From NCBI GenBank assembly GCA_964564415.1, contig CAZMAV010000011.1:1-64000 (forward strand): a DNA stretch of 64,000 bases. The letters are read 5' to 3'. The first letter of the stretch is position 1, and the number at the start of each line of letters is the position of its first letter. The DNA comes from JALEFZ01 sp964564415. GTDB lineage: Bacteria; Bacteroidota; Bacteroidia; J057. Below the pieces are notes generated by a model. The model had not been told where the DNA came from. It ran no database searches and saw only the letters and a list, made by a program, of their open reading frames with translations. Positions 25,781 through 35,485 of the stretch are shown piece after piece. A program made the translations under genes and the position numbers.

Positions 25781-28700
25781 TTAATTTTTGATTATTTTTT
25801 GCATCCAAACCCTGGCATCCATCTGTACACGTATCATGTAAATGCCTGATCGGCCATCAAGAGAAATTTCTTTTCTTAGTTCATTTCCAAATTCATGGCG
25901 CTTCAATTCCTGGCCAAGCCCGTTGTAGATGGTAATTGTCATTCTCTTATGAGGAAGACGGGTTTCGAGAATTAGCTTACCCGTGGTTGGATTGGGATAA
26001 AGGGTAAGAGCTTGGTCAGCTTCTACAGGATGATTGGACACATTTCTTACCTGAATGCAGGCGCTGGTATCGGTACATCCGTTTTGGGAGACCAAGACCC
26101 GATAATCACCATTTTGAGTAGGGGAAAATACCGAATCTTCAGCTCCATTGATGGGCACAAATCCATTGCTGCAATCCATCCATTGGAAGCTCGCTCCTTT
26201 TGCTTCTGCCTTTAAAATTCCTCCATCCTTACTGACCAACACATTGACGGGGATGATGCTAAGGTCATAAGTATTGATTGAATCGCAGCCCTGATGATTA
26301 AAAAGGGTATCCTGATAGATGCCGCTTTTTGTCAGGATTTTTCCCGACGGAAATTGATATTTATTGCAGGCAGTGGCAGCCAGGCTATCGCCCGCAATGC
26401 TACAGGGGACCGCTGCTTCAATATTCAGGACGTAGTCTTCTGTTTCGCCTTGATGCCCGACCTGACAGCTATTGGGATAGGCGCCTTGAAGGGTAATGAG
26501 GCGCATTTTTATCTCACCCAAAGCTGCATTTGCCGGAACCCTTAGTGAAAGGGGGACCAGAGAATGGTCGGTACTGGCGTTTTGATTGACCAAAAAACCC
26601 AGATCATACGCTTCACCTGCATCATCAAAATCACCATTTGCATTCCAGTCAATCCAGGCCCTTCCATAGGTAGTATCTGGATTTTTGGACACTGACTGTA
26701 CAAAAAGGGTGTAGACTGCCTTTTGTCTAAGTCTTATATCCAGGTCATTGCCGTAGTTGATATAATTATTGGAACCAGATAGCTTGAGTTTTCCGGCAAG
26801 TCCCATCATGCTAATATAGACATCATCATTAGCGGTGGCAGTGGAAAAACAAGGTTCTATGGGTCTATGCTGATACATAAATCGAAAAGTCTCCGAAGTA
26901 TCTTGGTGGTTTCCGACTGCATAAACTTTAAAATAGACCTTGGCATTGCCACCTATTCTAGGTATGGGGCGATCTGACTTCCAGGTACTGTCTTTTTCTA
27001 GGCTCATAGATATCGTTTGATCCATTTCGATTCCGTCGACAGACCATTTGAGGAAAACAGAGCTAAGGTTCTGCCCATAGGAGATCAGGGCTCTTACTTG
27101 CTGTGATTGGCCGGAGTGGGGAGAAAATTCTGTTGGTACATGGCTAAGCTCCGTTTTGAGGATGGCGGGAAAATCTTTTCTTCCTGGCAGGTGAAATTCC
27201 CAGAGGCCCCGCCCCCAGGTGGCTGCCCGAAGCACATTGGATCCCTGGTGTATTTCCAAGTCATTGATGGTTACATTGGGGAGGTCCTGGTTGTAGAGGG
27301 TCCAGCGATTTCCTCCTACAGGCATAGTGTAAATGCCAATTTCTCCTCCTACAAAGATATTCCGCTGGGTGCTGTGGTCCACGGCTACCGTTCGCAGGGG
27401 CATATCTCCGAGGTTATAGGTAATATTGGTCCAGGAATCGCCCAGGTCATGGCTGATAAATACCTTTTGTCCATCGTTCAGGTAGCGGTTATAGGTGATG
27501 ATTAGGGTGCTGTCATGCTTAGGATCAAAGCAAATGCCGCTAATAGAATGCCCGGGGAGTCCAAGGACTTTTCGCTGGAAATTTTTCCCTCCATCTGTCG
27601 AGACCTGTAGGTTGTTATTTCGGCAGATAGCCATGAAATCAGGGTTGTTGTAGGAGATGGCTGCCAGTTTTATGATGCCAATACCGGGAGCGGATAGCAA
27701 GGCCCAATCGTTACCAAAGGCATTAGAATAAAAAATAGAGTCGCTAAAGTGATAAATCTTCATGTGATCCAAAGGGTCCATGAGTAGGGGTGCAATCCAG
27801 TCTGCGTTTCCAGATCCACTGCTGGGATTACCCAGGACCACTCGGTTTTGCCCACCATCTTTGGTGAGATTCCTGCTTCCAAATTGCCAACTTCCCATCA
27901 TCCACTGCTCATTGAGGGGATGTATGAGGGCTTCCATCCCATCACCGCCATTCCACTCCAGCCAGCCATTTTCGTTCCGAATACTGGTTCCATTGTCCTG
28001 GGAGCCCAGCATTTGTACTTTCCAGTTGGACTGGCTAAGGCCAATGCGGTAATTTTCCCTGATGCCTGTTCCATCATTGAGGCGGGTCCAACTCTGGCCA
28101 TTGTTGGAGCTTTTTGCCAGATAGCCATCTGTACCCACATAAAATACTCCATTAAGGCATTCTGCGGTACGCAGATCAGCGTGTACGTAATCGGTTCCCA
28201 TGACCCTATTGATGGCCCAGTATGCTACCTGATTGAAGCTTTGCCCGCCATTGGTGGAAGCATGTAGATTAAGATAACCATAAATCATATTTTGTGTACT
28301 GAGGTCGGAGACAGCGAATCCGTCACAGCTTTCATTAGGATTGGTCAAAAAGTTAAAATTTTGGCCTTTATTTGTGGATTTCCATACTCCATTGCGGGAG
28401 GCTGCATATACCTCATCGGGACTGGAAGGGCTGGTAGCGATGTGTACTTCAGATCCATTGTTGCCACTGAGTAGCCCAGAGGAAGTGTATGAATTGCCCA
28501 AATCTGTAGAAAAAAGAATATTGTCAGCAAAATTACTGCTGTAATCATTGTCGTAAAGGTAGAGGATGTTGGGCTTTGTGGGATGAAATTCTATGTCCGT
28601 GATGCGGGCATCGGGCAGGGCCCTTGTCCAGGTAGCCAGGTTATCTGTAGACCGATAAATTCCCTCTGAAGTTCCAATAAATACCAGGTCTGGGATGCTG

Positions 28701-29407
28701 GGGTGATAGAGGATTTTGTAGATGAATCCATAACCCCCTAAGCCTCCCCAGCCGATGGTTCCAGGATTAAAAGTGCTAAGGCTCCAGGTACTGCCTCCAT
28801 CTGTAGAGCGATAAATTCCATGGGAAATGCTATTGCCACCATTTCTCACATTGATGAGGATAGAATCAGGATTGGTGGGAGAAACAGCGATGGTATTGAC
28901 CCCGGAAGCGAAAAGAAAATCAGTGGTTTGGGTCCAGGTCTGCCCTTCATTAAGGGTCTTCCAGAAACCTCCGCTTCGGGAACCCATGTAAATCTGCTGG
29001 GGGTTATTGGGATTGACCCAGAAGGCTTCTACCCGACCAATGCCGGGGTTGTATCCCCTGGTGATATTATTTGCAGCATAAGGGCCGAGGTCCTCCCATC
29101 CACCATCGAATAAACGCGTCTGGACATGGCTTTGTGATTGAAAGGCCTGATAAGCTTCGGCTGCAAAATAGGGGCTTACCCGATCGCGGATCCCATCGGG
29201 ATAGTATTTGCTTTCATTTTCGGCTACCCACCTCAAAAAGGGCTTGTAGCCGGAGCCTTTTCCCTTTCCCTTTGATTCAAAGTAAGTCTCTCCAGCCTTT
29301 ACGACATCGTAAAAGTTAATGCTGAAGTCGCCCTTCATCTCGGGATAGTATTCCTGAGAAAAAGTGAAGAGAGGAAGTAAGAAAAATAGAGGTAGAAGTT
29401 TTTTCAT
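25781..29407 (-). CDS. Large secreted VPS10/BNR-repeat protein with GEVED domain and T9SS sorting tail
   Basis: A 1208-residue secreted protein. After a signal peptide (MKKLLPLFFLLPLFTFSQ) the first 750 residues hold repeated Asp-box and sortilin-type blades (YRSTDGGSTWSL, KSTNKGQNF, KSSNNGQSWTRL, VSTDGGKNFQRK), which build a beta-propeller of the sialidase/VPS10 kind. Around residue 870-1000 lies a GEVED-type domain (IDWNANGDFDDAGEAYDLGF and GETEDYVLNI). The last 75 residues are a type A T9SS C-terminal domain (LTLYPNPTTGKL, GLGQELKR, GIYMIRVQ). No sialidase catalytic residues are evident, so binding or surface roles are as likely as enzymatic ones. It would be exported by T9SS and anchored or released outside. 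Confidence 0.82.
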   Translation of the reverse strand: MKKLLPLFFLLPLFTFSQEYYPEMKGDFSINFYDVVKAGETYFESKGKGKGSGYKPFLRWVAENESKYYPDGIRDRVSPYFAAEAYQAFQSQSHVQTRLFDGGWEDLGPYAANNITRGYNPGIGRVEAFWVNPNNPQQIYMGSRSGGFWKTLNEGQTWTQTTDFLFASGVNTIAVSPTNPDSILINVRNGGNSISHGIYRSTDGGSTWSLSTFNPGTIGWGGLGGYGFIYKILYHPSIPDLVFIGTSEGIYRSTDNLATWTRALPDARITDIEFHPTKPNILYLYDNDYSSNFADNILFSTDLGNSYTSSGLLSGNNGSEVHIATSPSSPDEVYAASRNGVWKSTNKGQNFNFLTNPNESCDGFAVSDLSTQNMIYGYLNLHASTNGGQSFNQVAYWAINRVMGTDYVHADLRTAECLNGVFYVGTDGYLAKSSNNGQSWTRLNDGTGIRENYRIGLSQSNWKVQMLGSQDNGTSIRNENGWLEWNGGDGMEALIHPLNEQWMMGSWQFGSRNLTKDGGQNRVVLGNPSSGSGNADWIAPLLMDPLDHMKIYHFSDSIFYSNAFGNDWALLSAPGIGIIKLAAISYNNPDFMAICRNNNLQVSTDGGKNFQRKVLGLPGHSISGICFDPKHDSTLIITYNRYLNDGQKVFISHDLGDSWTNITYNLGDMPLRTVAVDHSTQRNIFVGGEIGIYTMPVGGNRWTLYNQDLPNVTINDLEIHQGSNVLRAATWGRGLWEFHLPGRKDFPAILKTELSHVPTEFSPHSGQSQQVRALISYGQNLSSVFLKWSVDGIEMDQTISMSLEKDSTWKSDRPIPRIGGNAKVYFKVYAVGNHQDTSETFRFMYQHRPIEPCFSTATANDDVYISMMGLAGKLKLSGSNNYINYGNDLDIRLRQKAVYTLFVQSVSKNPDTTYGRAWIDWNANGDFDDAGEAYDLGFLVNQNASTDHSLVPLSLRVPANAALGEIKMRLITLQGAYPNSCQVGHQGETEDYVLNIEAAVPCSIAGDSLAATACNKYQFPSGKILTKSGIYQDTLFNHQGCDSINTYDLSIIPVNVLVSKDGGILKAEAKGASFQWMDCSNGFVPINGAEDSVFSPTQNGDYRVLVSQNGCTDTSACIQVRNVSNHPVEADQALTLYPNPTTGKLILETRLPHKRMTITIYNGLGQELKRHEFGNELRKEISLDGRSGIYMIRVQMDARVWMQKIIKN

Positions 29408-29609
29408 AGCGGGCCAATGGTTGGAGGAAAAGTGACTTACAGCATCGTCAATTTATGAGGAGAATTGCTGCGGAAAGGTCGAATGCTTACATCCATTTAA
29501 ATCAATTGATGTCCATATTAAAATAATTTTCCGGGTGGACCTTTATTATTGATAGTGGATACTAACCCATTTCGATCATTAAGAATAAAGTAGGATTATT
29601 TACTCAGAT

Positions 29610-32045
29610 ATGAAAAAAACGTTATTATTTTTACTTGCTTTCTTTTTCTCATTAGTGAAGTGCCAACTTATGGCTCAAGCTCCATCTGTGGATTCGGTAG
29701 GGTTATCATCTGCCACGCTTGCTGTATTTGACCGCCTTGACGTCCATGTCTTTTTGAGTGCTACCTATCAAAATCCCTATGACTATGACGAGGTAAGGGT
29801 ATGGGGGGAGTTTCTGGAGCCGGGAGGCAAAGGGCTTCGGATCGATGGTTTCTACATGGAAGGCTATGAATTCAAAGGGAATCAGGGAGCCATTCAAGAA
29901 TCAGGTGAGCAAGGGTTTTTCCTGCGATTCAGTCCTCAAAAAACAGGAACCTATGAGCTAAGGGTATGGGTTGAAGATAAGAATGGGACTGACAGTTCTG
30001 ATTGGATTTCTTTTGAATGTATGGCACATCAGGGGAGTAAAAAGAAGGGCTACATCAGAAAAACCAGGAGCAATTACCTTGAATTTGATAATGGAGATAC
30101 CTTTTTACCGGTTGGACATAACATTGCCTGGCCCAATGGTTCTGCCTATGCCAATTACACGGCATGGCTTTCAGCCCTGAAAGCAGGGGGGGGCAATTAT
30201 TTTCGGCTTTGGCATTGTCACTGGGGTTTGAGCCTGGAGTGGAAGGGCTTTGGTTATGGAGGACTCAAAGACTATATGCAAAGCAAGGCCTTCTACCTGG
30301 ACTGGCTTCACGAATACTGCGAAGTCCAAGATATTTATGTTATGCTCTGCCTTCATCATCATGGGCAGGTCTCTACCCAGGTCAATCCCAATTGGTCGGA
30401 TAATCCTTACAATGCCGCCAATGGAGGGATGTGCCCGACTACCCTTGATTTTTTTACCGATTCCATGGCCAAGGCTTACACAAAAAATCGACTTCGTTAC
30501 ATTGTGGCTCGCTGGGGATACTCCCGATCCATCCTCGCATGGGAACTTCTCAACGAAGCCGACTGGACCAATGGGTTTGAGCAGCACTTGCCTGAAATCG
30601 CGGATTGGCACCAGGAAATGGCCCAATTTATCAAGGCCATCGATCCCAATCAGCACCTGATCACTACTTCCCTGGCAGAAGAAAATGGCCATTCCTTACT
30701 TTGGACCCTACCTGAGATAGACTTTAGCCAAACACACAAATACCTTCCTACTTCCAATATCGAACGTGCACTGGCAAGGGCGAGTAAAGAGCAGCTAGAT
30801 ACCTATGATAAGCCTACCCTAATCGGGGAATTTGGAATATCAACAGATGGACAAGGCCTATCAAACCTGGACCCCAGAGGAATACACTTTCACAACGGAC
30901 TCTGGGGCAGTTTTTTCGGAGGTAGCCTTGGGACAGGAGCCTATTGGTGGTGGGGCAGGTACATCCACGCTCAAAACCTCTATCATCATTATAGTGGCTT
31001 CTCTACCCTTTTATCTTCTATCCCTTTGAAGGAAAGTGCCTATGTACCTGCTCCCTCTTATGTGGAGGGAGCCAGGGGAGAACTCAAACTGATCCCCGAT
31101 TTGGGCTGGGGATTTAAAGGCCAGAAACACATCTGGGTAAGTAAAGATGGCAGGGAAGAGCACAACTACTCCTTAGCGGGCTTCCTTTATGGGAAGAAAT
31201 GGAATTCTCAACATCGATCTCCTCCAAACTTTATCGTGGATTTCGATCGAGCAGGTAGCTTTGTAATAAAGACTGGAAGTGGACATGGCAAGAAACCTGA
31301 AATTTCTATTTATCTCAATGGAATCTTGGTCCTAAAAGAGGATGGTCATGTCAATACAAGGTACAAGATCAATGTCCCCTCAGGCCGGCACAGCATTAAG
31401 GTAGAAAATACTGGCAAGGACTGGATCGGAATTGCCTCCTATATTTTTGAAGGCATTGGGTCTGCGGTAGATGCTTATGCCCTGGTCTCTGAAGACAAGT
31501 CCTCGGCTGTCGCTTGGTTGCTGAATCACAGGTATAATCATGAGGAAATTGCCTTCAGTGGGCTTCCAAAAGCGGTATCAGGAGCCGAACTGTCCATTCC
31601 CCATATAGAGGCTGGAAGCTATGAGGCCCAATGGTACGATTGCATGACAGCAGGCCTGAAAAAGAGTGAGATTGTACATTCAGATGGGACAAACTTAAAA
31701 ATCCCCATCCCTAAGCTTGATTGGGACCTTTTCTTGGCCTTAGATCGGGTCACCATTTTATCTACTGAAAAAGCCAGAGATGAAGTAGAAATGTCAGTCT
31801 ATCCCAATCCTTTTTTAGGAAAAAAGCTTTCTGTCAGGGGTGATTTTGAGGAGGGTAGGGAAGGGGAAGCCCTGCTTATTGACCTACATGGGAGACCTGT
31901 AAGGAAGTGGACGATCCGGCCTCATCCCTGGAAAGAGATGCCATTTTCCCTGAGCCTGGAAAAAAGGTTGAGCCCCGGTTACTACTGGTTGAGCTTAGAG
32001 GTGGGGAATAGGAAGGGGGTGGTTTGCATACAGGTAAATGAATAA
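29610..32045 (+). CDS. Secreted DUF5060 + GH5-like glycoside hydrolase with T9SS tail
   Basis: An 811-residue exported glycosidase. Residues 1-22 are a signal peptide. Residues 30-140 form the DUF5060 beta-sandwich (VRVWGEFLEP, RFSPQKTGTYELRVWVED). Residues 150-480 form a TIM-barrel GH5-type catalytic domain: FRLWHCHW, MLCLHHHG, acid/base Glu316 in WELLNEADW and nucleophile Glu407 in LIGEFGIS. A carbohydrate-binding-like module and a YPNP-type T9SS tail (SVYPNPF) close the protein. GH5 enzymes with DUF5060 attack beta-linked glycans such as mannan, glucan or glucomannan. Mannan is suggested by the GH130 and SSS genes 4 kb downstream (inference). Confidence 0.85.
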   Translation: MKKTLLFLLAFFFSLVKCQLMAQAPSVDSVGLSSATLAVFDRLDVHVFLSATYQNPYDYDEVRVWGEFLEPGGKGLRIDGFYMEGYEFKGNQGAIQESGEQGFFLRFSPQKTGTYELRVWVEDKNGTDSSDWISFECMAHQGSKKKGYIRKTRSNYLEFDNGDTFLPVGHNIAWPNGSAYANYTAWLSALKAGGGNYFRLWHCHWGLSLEWKGFGYGGLKDYMQSKAFYLDWLHEYCEVQDIYVMLCLHHHGQVSTQVNPNWSDNPYNAANGGMCPTTLDFFTDSMAKAYTKNRLRYIVARWGYSRSILAWELLNEADWTNGFEQHLPEIADWHQEMAQFIKAIDPNQHLITTSLAEENGHSLLWTLPEIDFSQTHKYLPTSNIERALARASKEQLDTYDKPTLIGEFGISTDGQGLSNLDPRGIHFHNGLWGSFFGGSLGTGAYWWWGRYIHAQNLYHHYSGFSTLLSSIPLKESAYVPAPSYVEGARGELKLIPDLGWGFKGQKHIWVSKDGREEHNYSLAGFLYGKKWNSQHRSPPNFIVDFDRAGSFVIKTGSGHGKKPEISIYLNGILVLKEDGHVNTRYKINVPSGRHSIKVENTGKDWIGIASYIFEGIGSAVDAYALVSEDKSSAVAWLLNHRYNHEEIAFSGLPKAVSGAELSIPHIEAGSYEAQWYDCMTAGLKKSEIVHSDGTNLKIPIPKLDWDLFLALDRVTILSTEKARDEVEMSVYPNPFLGKKLSVRGDFEEGREGEALLIDLHGRPVRKWTIRPHPWKEMPFSLSLEKRLSPGYYWLSLEVGNRKGVVCIQVNE

Positions 32046-32144
32046 GCTTCGGGATCAACAACTATATTTCCATCACGAGTAAATTTTCTGAAGAGGAGGG
32101 ACTATTCTATGATATCAATAGTTTACTTTTACCAATGAAACAAA

Positions 32145-32177
32145 AGTGCCAGCCTCCACAGATGCGGGGCTGGCACT
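32145..32177. terminator. Hairpin between convergent GH5 and phosphohexomutase genes
   Basis: AGTGCCAGCC (32145-32154) pairs perfectly with GGCTGGCACT (32168-32177) over a 13-base loop. With T or A rich flanks on each side and convergent genes, it should stop transcription from both. Confidence 0.75.
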
Positions 32178-32194
32178 CTCTATAAAAAACAGTA

Positions 32195-33937
32195 TTAGTC
32201 TAAATTGAGGTCCTTCATGGCTCCTTCCATTTTCTTGCCCAAATCTTCGTAGACCTTGTCAAATTCTTCCCTACTAGCTAGGGCTGCCTGAACGCTTACA
32301 TAAAATTTAATTTTTGGCTCGGTACCGGAGGGCCTGGCCGAGACTTTGGTTCCATCCTCAGTGATGAACTGCAGGACATTAGAGGAAGGAAAATCCAGCT
32401 TTTTCTCCTCGCCAGCAAGTAGATTTTTCTCGGTGAGGGATTGGTAGTCCAGGGCTTTTACCACCTTACTTCCCTGAAGTTCCTTGGGTGGATTGGCCCG
32501 GAGTTCAGCCATCATCTGCTGGATTTCCTCGGCTCCTTTTTTACCTGTCTTTTTGATGGACTTGAGGGACTCTCTGAACATCCCATATTCTACATAGATA
32601 TCCATCAGCAAGTCGAATAGGCTCTTTCCATGATCCTTCGCGTAGGCTACCAGTTCGGCGAGCATGGCGCAGGCAATGATGGCGTCTTTGTCGCGGACAA
32701 AATCATTGACGAGGTAGCCATAGCTTTCTTCCCCTCCCCCAATAAACTCCATTTTTCCTTCCTGCTCCTTGAGGACTTCTGCAATATATTTGAATCCGGT
32801 GAGGGTATTGAAGGTCTTGACTTCAAAACTGGCGGCCATTTTATCTAGGAGATCGGTCGTAACGATGGTCTTGACGATATACTGGTTGCCATCGAGCTTG
32901 CCCTTTTCCTTCCATGCCTTGAGGAGGTAGTAAATCATGCCTGTAGCCGCCTGGTTGCCGTTGAGGAGCTGCCACTGGCCTTGGTGGTTTTTCACCCCAA
33001 TACCTACCCGGTCTGAATCCGGATCTGTACCCATGACGAGGTCGGCATCCATATCGCGGGCCATTTCCAGGGCTCTGCTCATGGCTTCAGCCTCTTCGGG
33101 ATTGGGATAGACCACGGTAGGGAAATTTCCGTCAGGAGCAGCCTGACTTTCAACGACATGTACATTGGTGAAGCCGACCTTTTTGAGTATGGGGGGAACC
33201 ATGGTTATGCCCGTGCCGTGGATAGGCGAAAACACGATTTTGAGGTCTTTTTGACGCTCTATGACCTCAGGTGAGACTACATTTGTGGTAATGGCTTGGA
33301 GGTAAGGTTCGTCAATTAAGGTAGAAATGCGTTCAATCCTGCTCTCATCGGCCTCGAATTTTACGGCTTCTACACCTGAAATTTTTTGTACTTCGGCCAC
33401 GATATTTTTGTCGTGAGGAGGGGTGACCTGTCCTCCATCATTCCAGTAGGCCTTGTATCCGTTATATTCTTTGGGATTGTGGGAAGCTGTCAGGACAACA
33501 CCGCCCTGGCAGCCTAGTCTGCGGATGCTGTAAGAAAGCTCAGGAGTGGGACGAAGTTCTTCGAAGAGGTATACCTTGATGCCATTGGCGGAGAAGACAG
33601 CTGCTGTGATCTCTCCAAAGTAGGCGCTGTTGTTGCGGCTGTCATAAGCGATGGCCACCTTGATCTCCTGATTGGGATAGGTCTGGTTGAGGTAATTGGC
33701 AAAGCCCTGGGTGGCCATGCCCAAGGTGTATTTATTGACCCTGTTGGAACCCATGCCCATGATGCCCCTTAGGCCTCCGGTACCAAATTCAAGGTCTTTG
33801 TAGAATGCATCTGTGAGTTCGTCCTGATTGTCGCTGTCCATCATGCGACGAATGTCTGCCTTGGCCTCATCATCGATGTTAGATTCGAGCCAGGACTTTG
33901 CTTTTGCCATTACGGCAGGATCAGTTGCTACTGACAT
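32195..33937 (-). CDS. Phosphoglucomutase/phosphomannomutase (alpha-D-phosphohexomutase family)
   Basis: A cytoplasmic enzyme of 580 residues that moves phosphate between C1 and C6 of hexose phosphates. All four signature regions are intact: the active-site Ser152 in VVLTASHNPKEYNGYK, the metal loop MGTDPDSDRVGIG, the sugar-binding GGGEESYGY and the phosphate-binding RPSGTEPKIKFY. The length fits the PgcA-like subgroup rather than the shorter GlmM. It could handle glucose or mannose phosphates; if it acts on mannose-1-phosphate it would process the product of the GH130 enzyme at 37417-38604 (inference). It is convergent with the GH5 gene. Confidence 0.9.
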   Translation of the reverse strand: MSVATDPAVMAKAKSWLESNIDDEAKADIRRMMDSDNQDELTDAFYKDLEFGTGGLRGIMGMGSNRVNKYTLGMATQGFANYLNQTYPNQEIKVAIAYDSRNNSAYFGEITAAVFSANGIKVYLFEELRPTPELSYSIRRLGCQGGVVLTASHNPKEYNGYKAYWNDGGQVTPPHDKNIVAEVQKISGVEAVKFEADESRIERISTLIDEPYLQAITTNVVSPEVIERQKDLKIVFSPIHGTGITMVPPILKKVGFTNVHVVESQAAPDGNFPTVVYPNPEEAEAMSRALEMARDMDADLVMGTDPDSDRVGIGVKNHQGQWQLLNGNQAATGMIYYLLKAWKEKGKLDGNQYIVKTIVTTDLLDKMAASFEVKTFNTLTGFKYIAEVLKEQEGKMEFIGGGEESYGYLVNDFVRDKDAIIACAMLAELVAYAKDHGKSLFDLLMDIYVEYGMFRESLKSIKKTGKKGAEEIQQMMAELRANPPKELQGSKVVKALDYQSLTEKNLLAGEEKKLDFPSSNVLQFITEDGTKVSARPSGTEPKIKFYVSVQAALASREEFDKVYEDLGKKMEGAMKDLNLD

Positions 33938-33978
33938 ATAGGGTCAGAATTATGAGTTGAGTGTATGTGAATATTTAA

Positions 33979-34137
33979 GAGGTTGTTTTACATCTATCCT
34001 TTCCGTTTACACCTGGCTTTCAAAAACCTGAGTTTGCATTTTTTTCTCAATTTAGCACCACTAAAGCTCTAAAAAATTGCCGCCTCAGAACTTTAAAATC
34101 CTGGTGTAAACTGAAAATTATAAAATTAAACAGCCTC
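33979..34137. mobile_element. 159-bp MITE with perfect TAA target duplications
   Basis: A non-coding element with imperfect inverted ends of about 45 bp. The left end begins GAGGTTGTTTTACATCTATC and the right end, read inward, begins GAGGCTGTTTAATTTTATAA; both continue with GTTTACACC at the same distance. Directly outside both ends lies TAA (33976-33978 and 34138-34140), a perfect 3-bp target duplication. The TNA target and GAGG ends match the IS5/IS427-type end at 334-351, so that family could mobilise it (inference). A shortened copy lies at 4760-4844. It contains no frame. Confidence 0.75.
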
Positions 34138-34210
34138 TAAGGAAATGAAAAAGAGCGGATGCTGTAGGATCAAACTAAGGGAAAATGTTATTAAATAAAA
34201 AACTTTCCCT

Positions 34211-34375
34211 TTACAAGTAGTCTCGCAATTTCATTTCGAAATTCTTTGGGCCACTTTTTTCCATTTCCTCCCGATCTCCCGATTCATCCAGATCGATGGG
34301 AGCCACCATATTTACCTTCAGCTCCTTATCTTTAGAATGAGTGGTATTTAAAGAATACGAATTCAATAGGCCCGC
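34211..34375 (-). pseudogene. Possible gene fragment beside the MITE
   Basis: Minus-strand frame of 54 codons, closed by stops on both sides, with an ordinary soluble-protein composition (DKELKVNMVAPIDLDESGD, then GPKNFEMKLRDYL before the stop). I do not recognise it. It has no upstream room for a full gene and only TTG or an internal ATG as starts. It may be the tail of a gene removed when the MITE region was rearranged, or chance. Nothing else is visible in 34141-34534. Confidence 0.25.
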
Positions 34376-34534
34376 TTACTTGAGACAAAGTTAATTCACA
34401 ACAATTATGCCTTTGACGAAGAAAGATTGGGGAAAAGAGACTATTTTTTATCCTATCCATCAGATAATGGAAGGGAAAAGATGCTTTTAGCTGTCAAAAG
34501 CCTTTTCTTTGCCCCTTAACATCAAAATATCAAC

Positions 34535-35392
34535 ATGCAAACGGTAGAAGAACTCAAGGCTATTCTCAAGCTTGAGGAAATCGAAGATAATATGTTTAGG
34601 GGGGATACCTACAAGACTCCCTGGAAAAGGGTCTACGGAGGACAGGTCCTGGGGCAGTCCCTTCAAGCTGCCATTGCCACCGTTCCGGAAGACAGGCTTC
34701 TGCATTCTATGCACGCGTACTTTATTCTATCCGGTGATATAGAGCGGCCTGTGGTGTATATCGTAGATGATATCCGGGATGGAGGTTCCTTTACGACACG
34801 AAGGGTAAGGGGAGTTCAGTATGGGCGTGATATATTTATCATGTCTGCTTCCTTTCAAAAGCAGCAGGGAGGGATGGATCACCAAATATCCATACCGGAA
34901 GTGCCTGAGCCGGAATCATTACAGACCGATGCTGAGCAGGCAGAAATATTTAGGGAAATGTTTCCGGCTGTATACCGGCAGTTGACCCTTCCCCGTCCGG
35001 TGGAATTCCGGCCTGTGGAACCCTTCTCCACACTATACAGTGGAAGCCATGCACCCCTGCGCCATGTCTGGATGAAGGCCAAGGGGGACATGGGTGACCG
35101 ATCCAGCCTTCATAAATCGGCCCTGGCCTATGCTTCTGACTACAACCTGCTGACGACTGCATTGATCCCCCACATCGGGAAGTTCAATTTTAAAAAGCTC
35201 CAAATGGCCAGCCTAGACCACGCCATGTGGTTTCACAGACCTTTTCGCATGGACGAGTGGCTGCTTTACGCCTTTGACAGTCCTAGTGCATCGGGTGCCA
35301 GGGGTTTTACCAGAGGCTCGGTCTTTGATCGTGAAGGAAAACTCGTGGCCTCCATCGTGCAGGAAGGCCTGATTCGCGAAAGGCAGGACTGA
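34535..35392 (+). CDS. tesB: Acyl-CoA thioesterase II
   Basis: A cytoplasmic double-hotdog thioesterase of 285 residues that hydrolyses medium and long acyl-CoA to the free acid. The N-terminal hotdog has RVYGGQVLGQSLQAA and LHSMHAYFILSGD; the second has ASLDHAMWFHRPFRMDEWLL and the final ARGFTRGSVFDREGKLVASI. The catalytic Asp, Thr and Gln positions of TesB correspond to D215-H region, the Thr or Ser in ARGFTRG and the Gln of VQEG. Length and order are normal. It lies between the MITE region and the SSS symporter gene but has no evident link to sugar use. Confidence 0.9.
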   Translation: MQTVEELKAILKLEEIEDNMFRGDTYKTPWKRVYGGQVLGQSLQAAIATVPEDRLLHSMHAYFILSGDIERPVVYIVDDIRDGGSFTTRRVRGVQYGRDIFIMSASFQKQQGGMDHQISIPEVPEPESLQTDAEQAEIFREMFPAVYRQLTLPRPVEFRPVEPFSTLYSGSHAPLRHVWMKAKGDMGDRSSLHKSALAYASDYNLLTTALIPHIGKFNFKKLQMASLDHAMWFHRPFRMDEWLLYAFDSPSASGARGFTRGSVFDREGKLVASIVQEGLIRERQD

Positions 35393-35485
35393 CAGGCAGG
35401 TCTTTTCTTCCCTTGTAGGTGTGAAAACAATATTGTGTTATCTTGTGGCTGACTGTCCCAAGATTGCCCATTACTCAAAGCTACT

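Noticed and set aside
27107..30692. Long antisense frames within the 1208-residue and GH5 genes
   Set aside because: They run opposite to well-supported domains and show no family pattern; they are shadows caused by codon bias.
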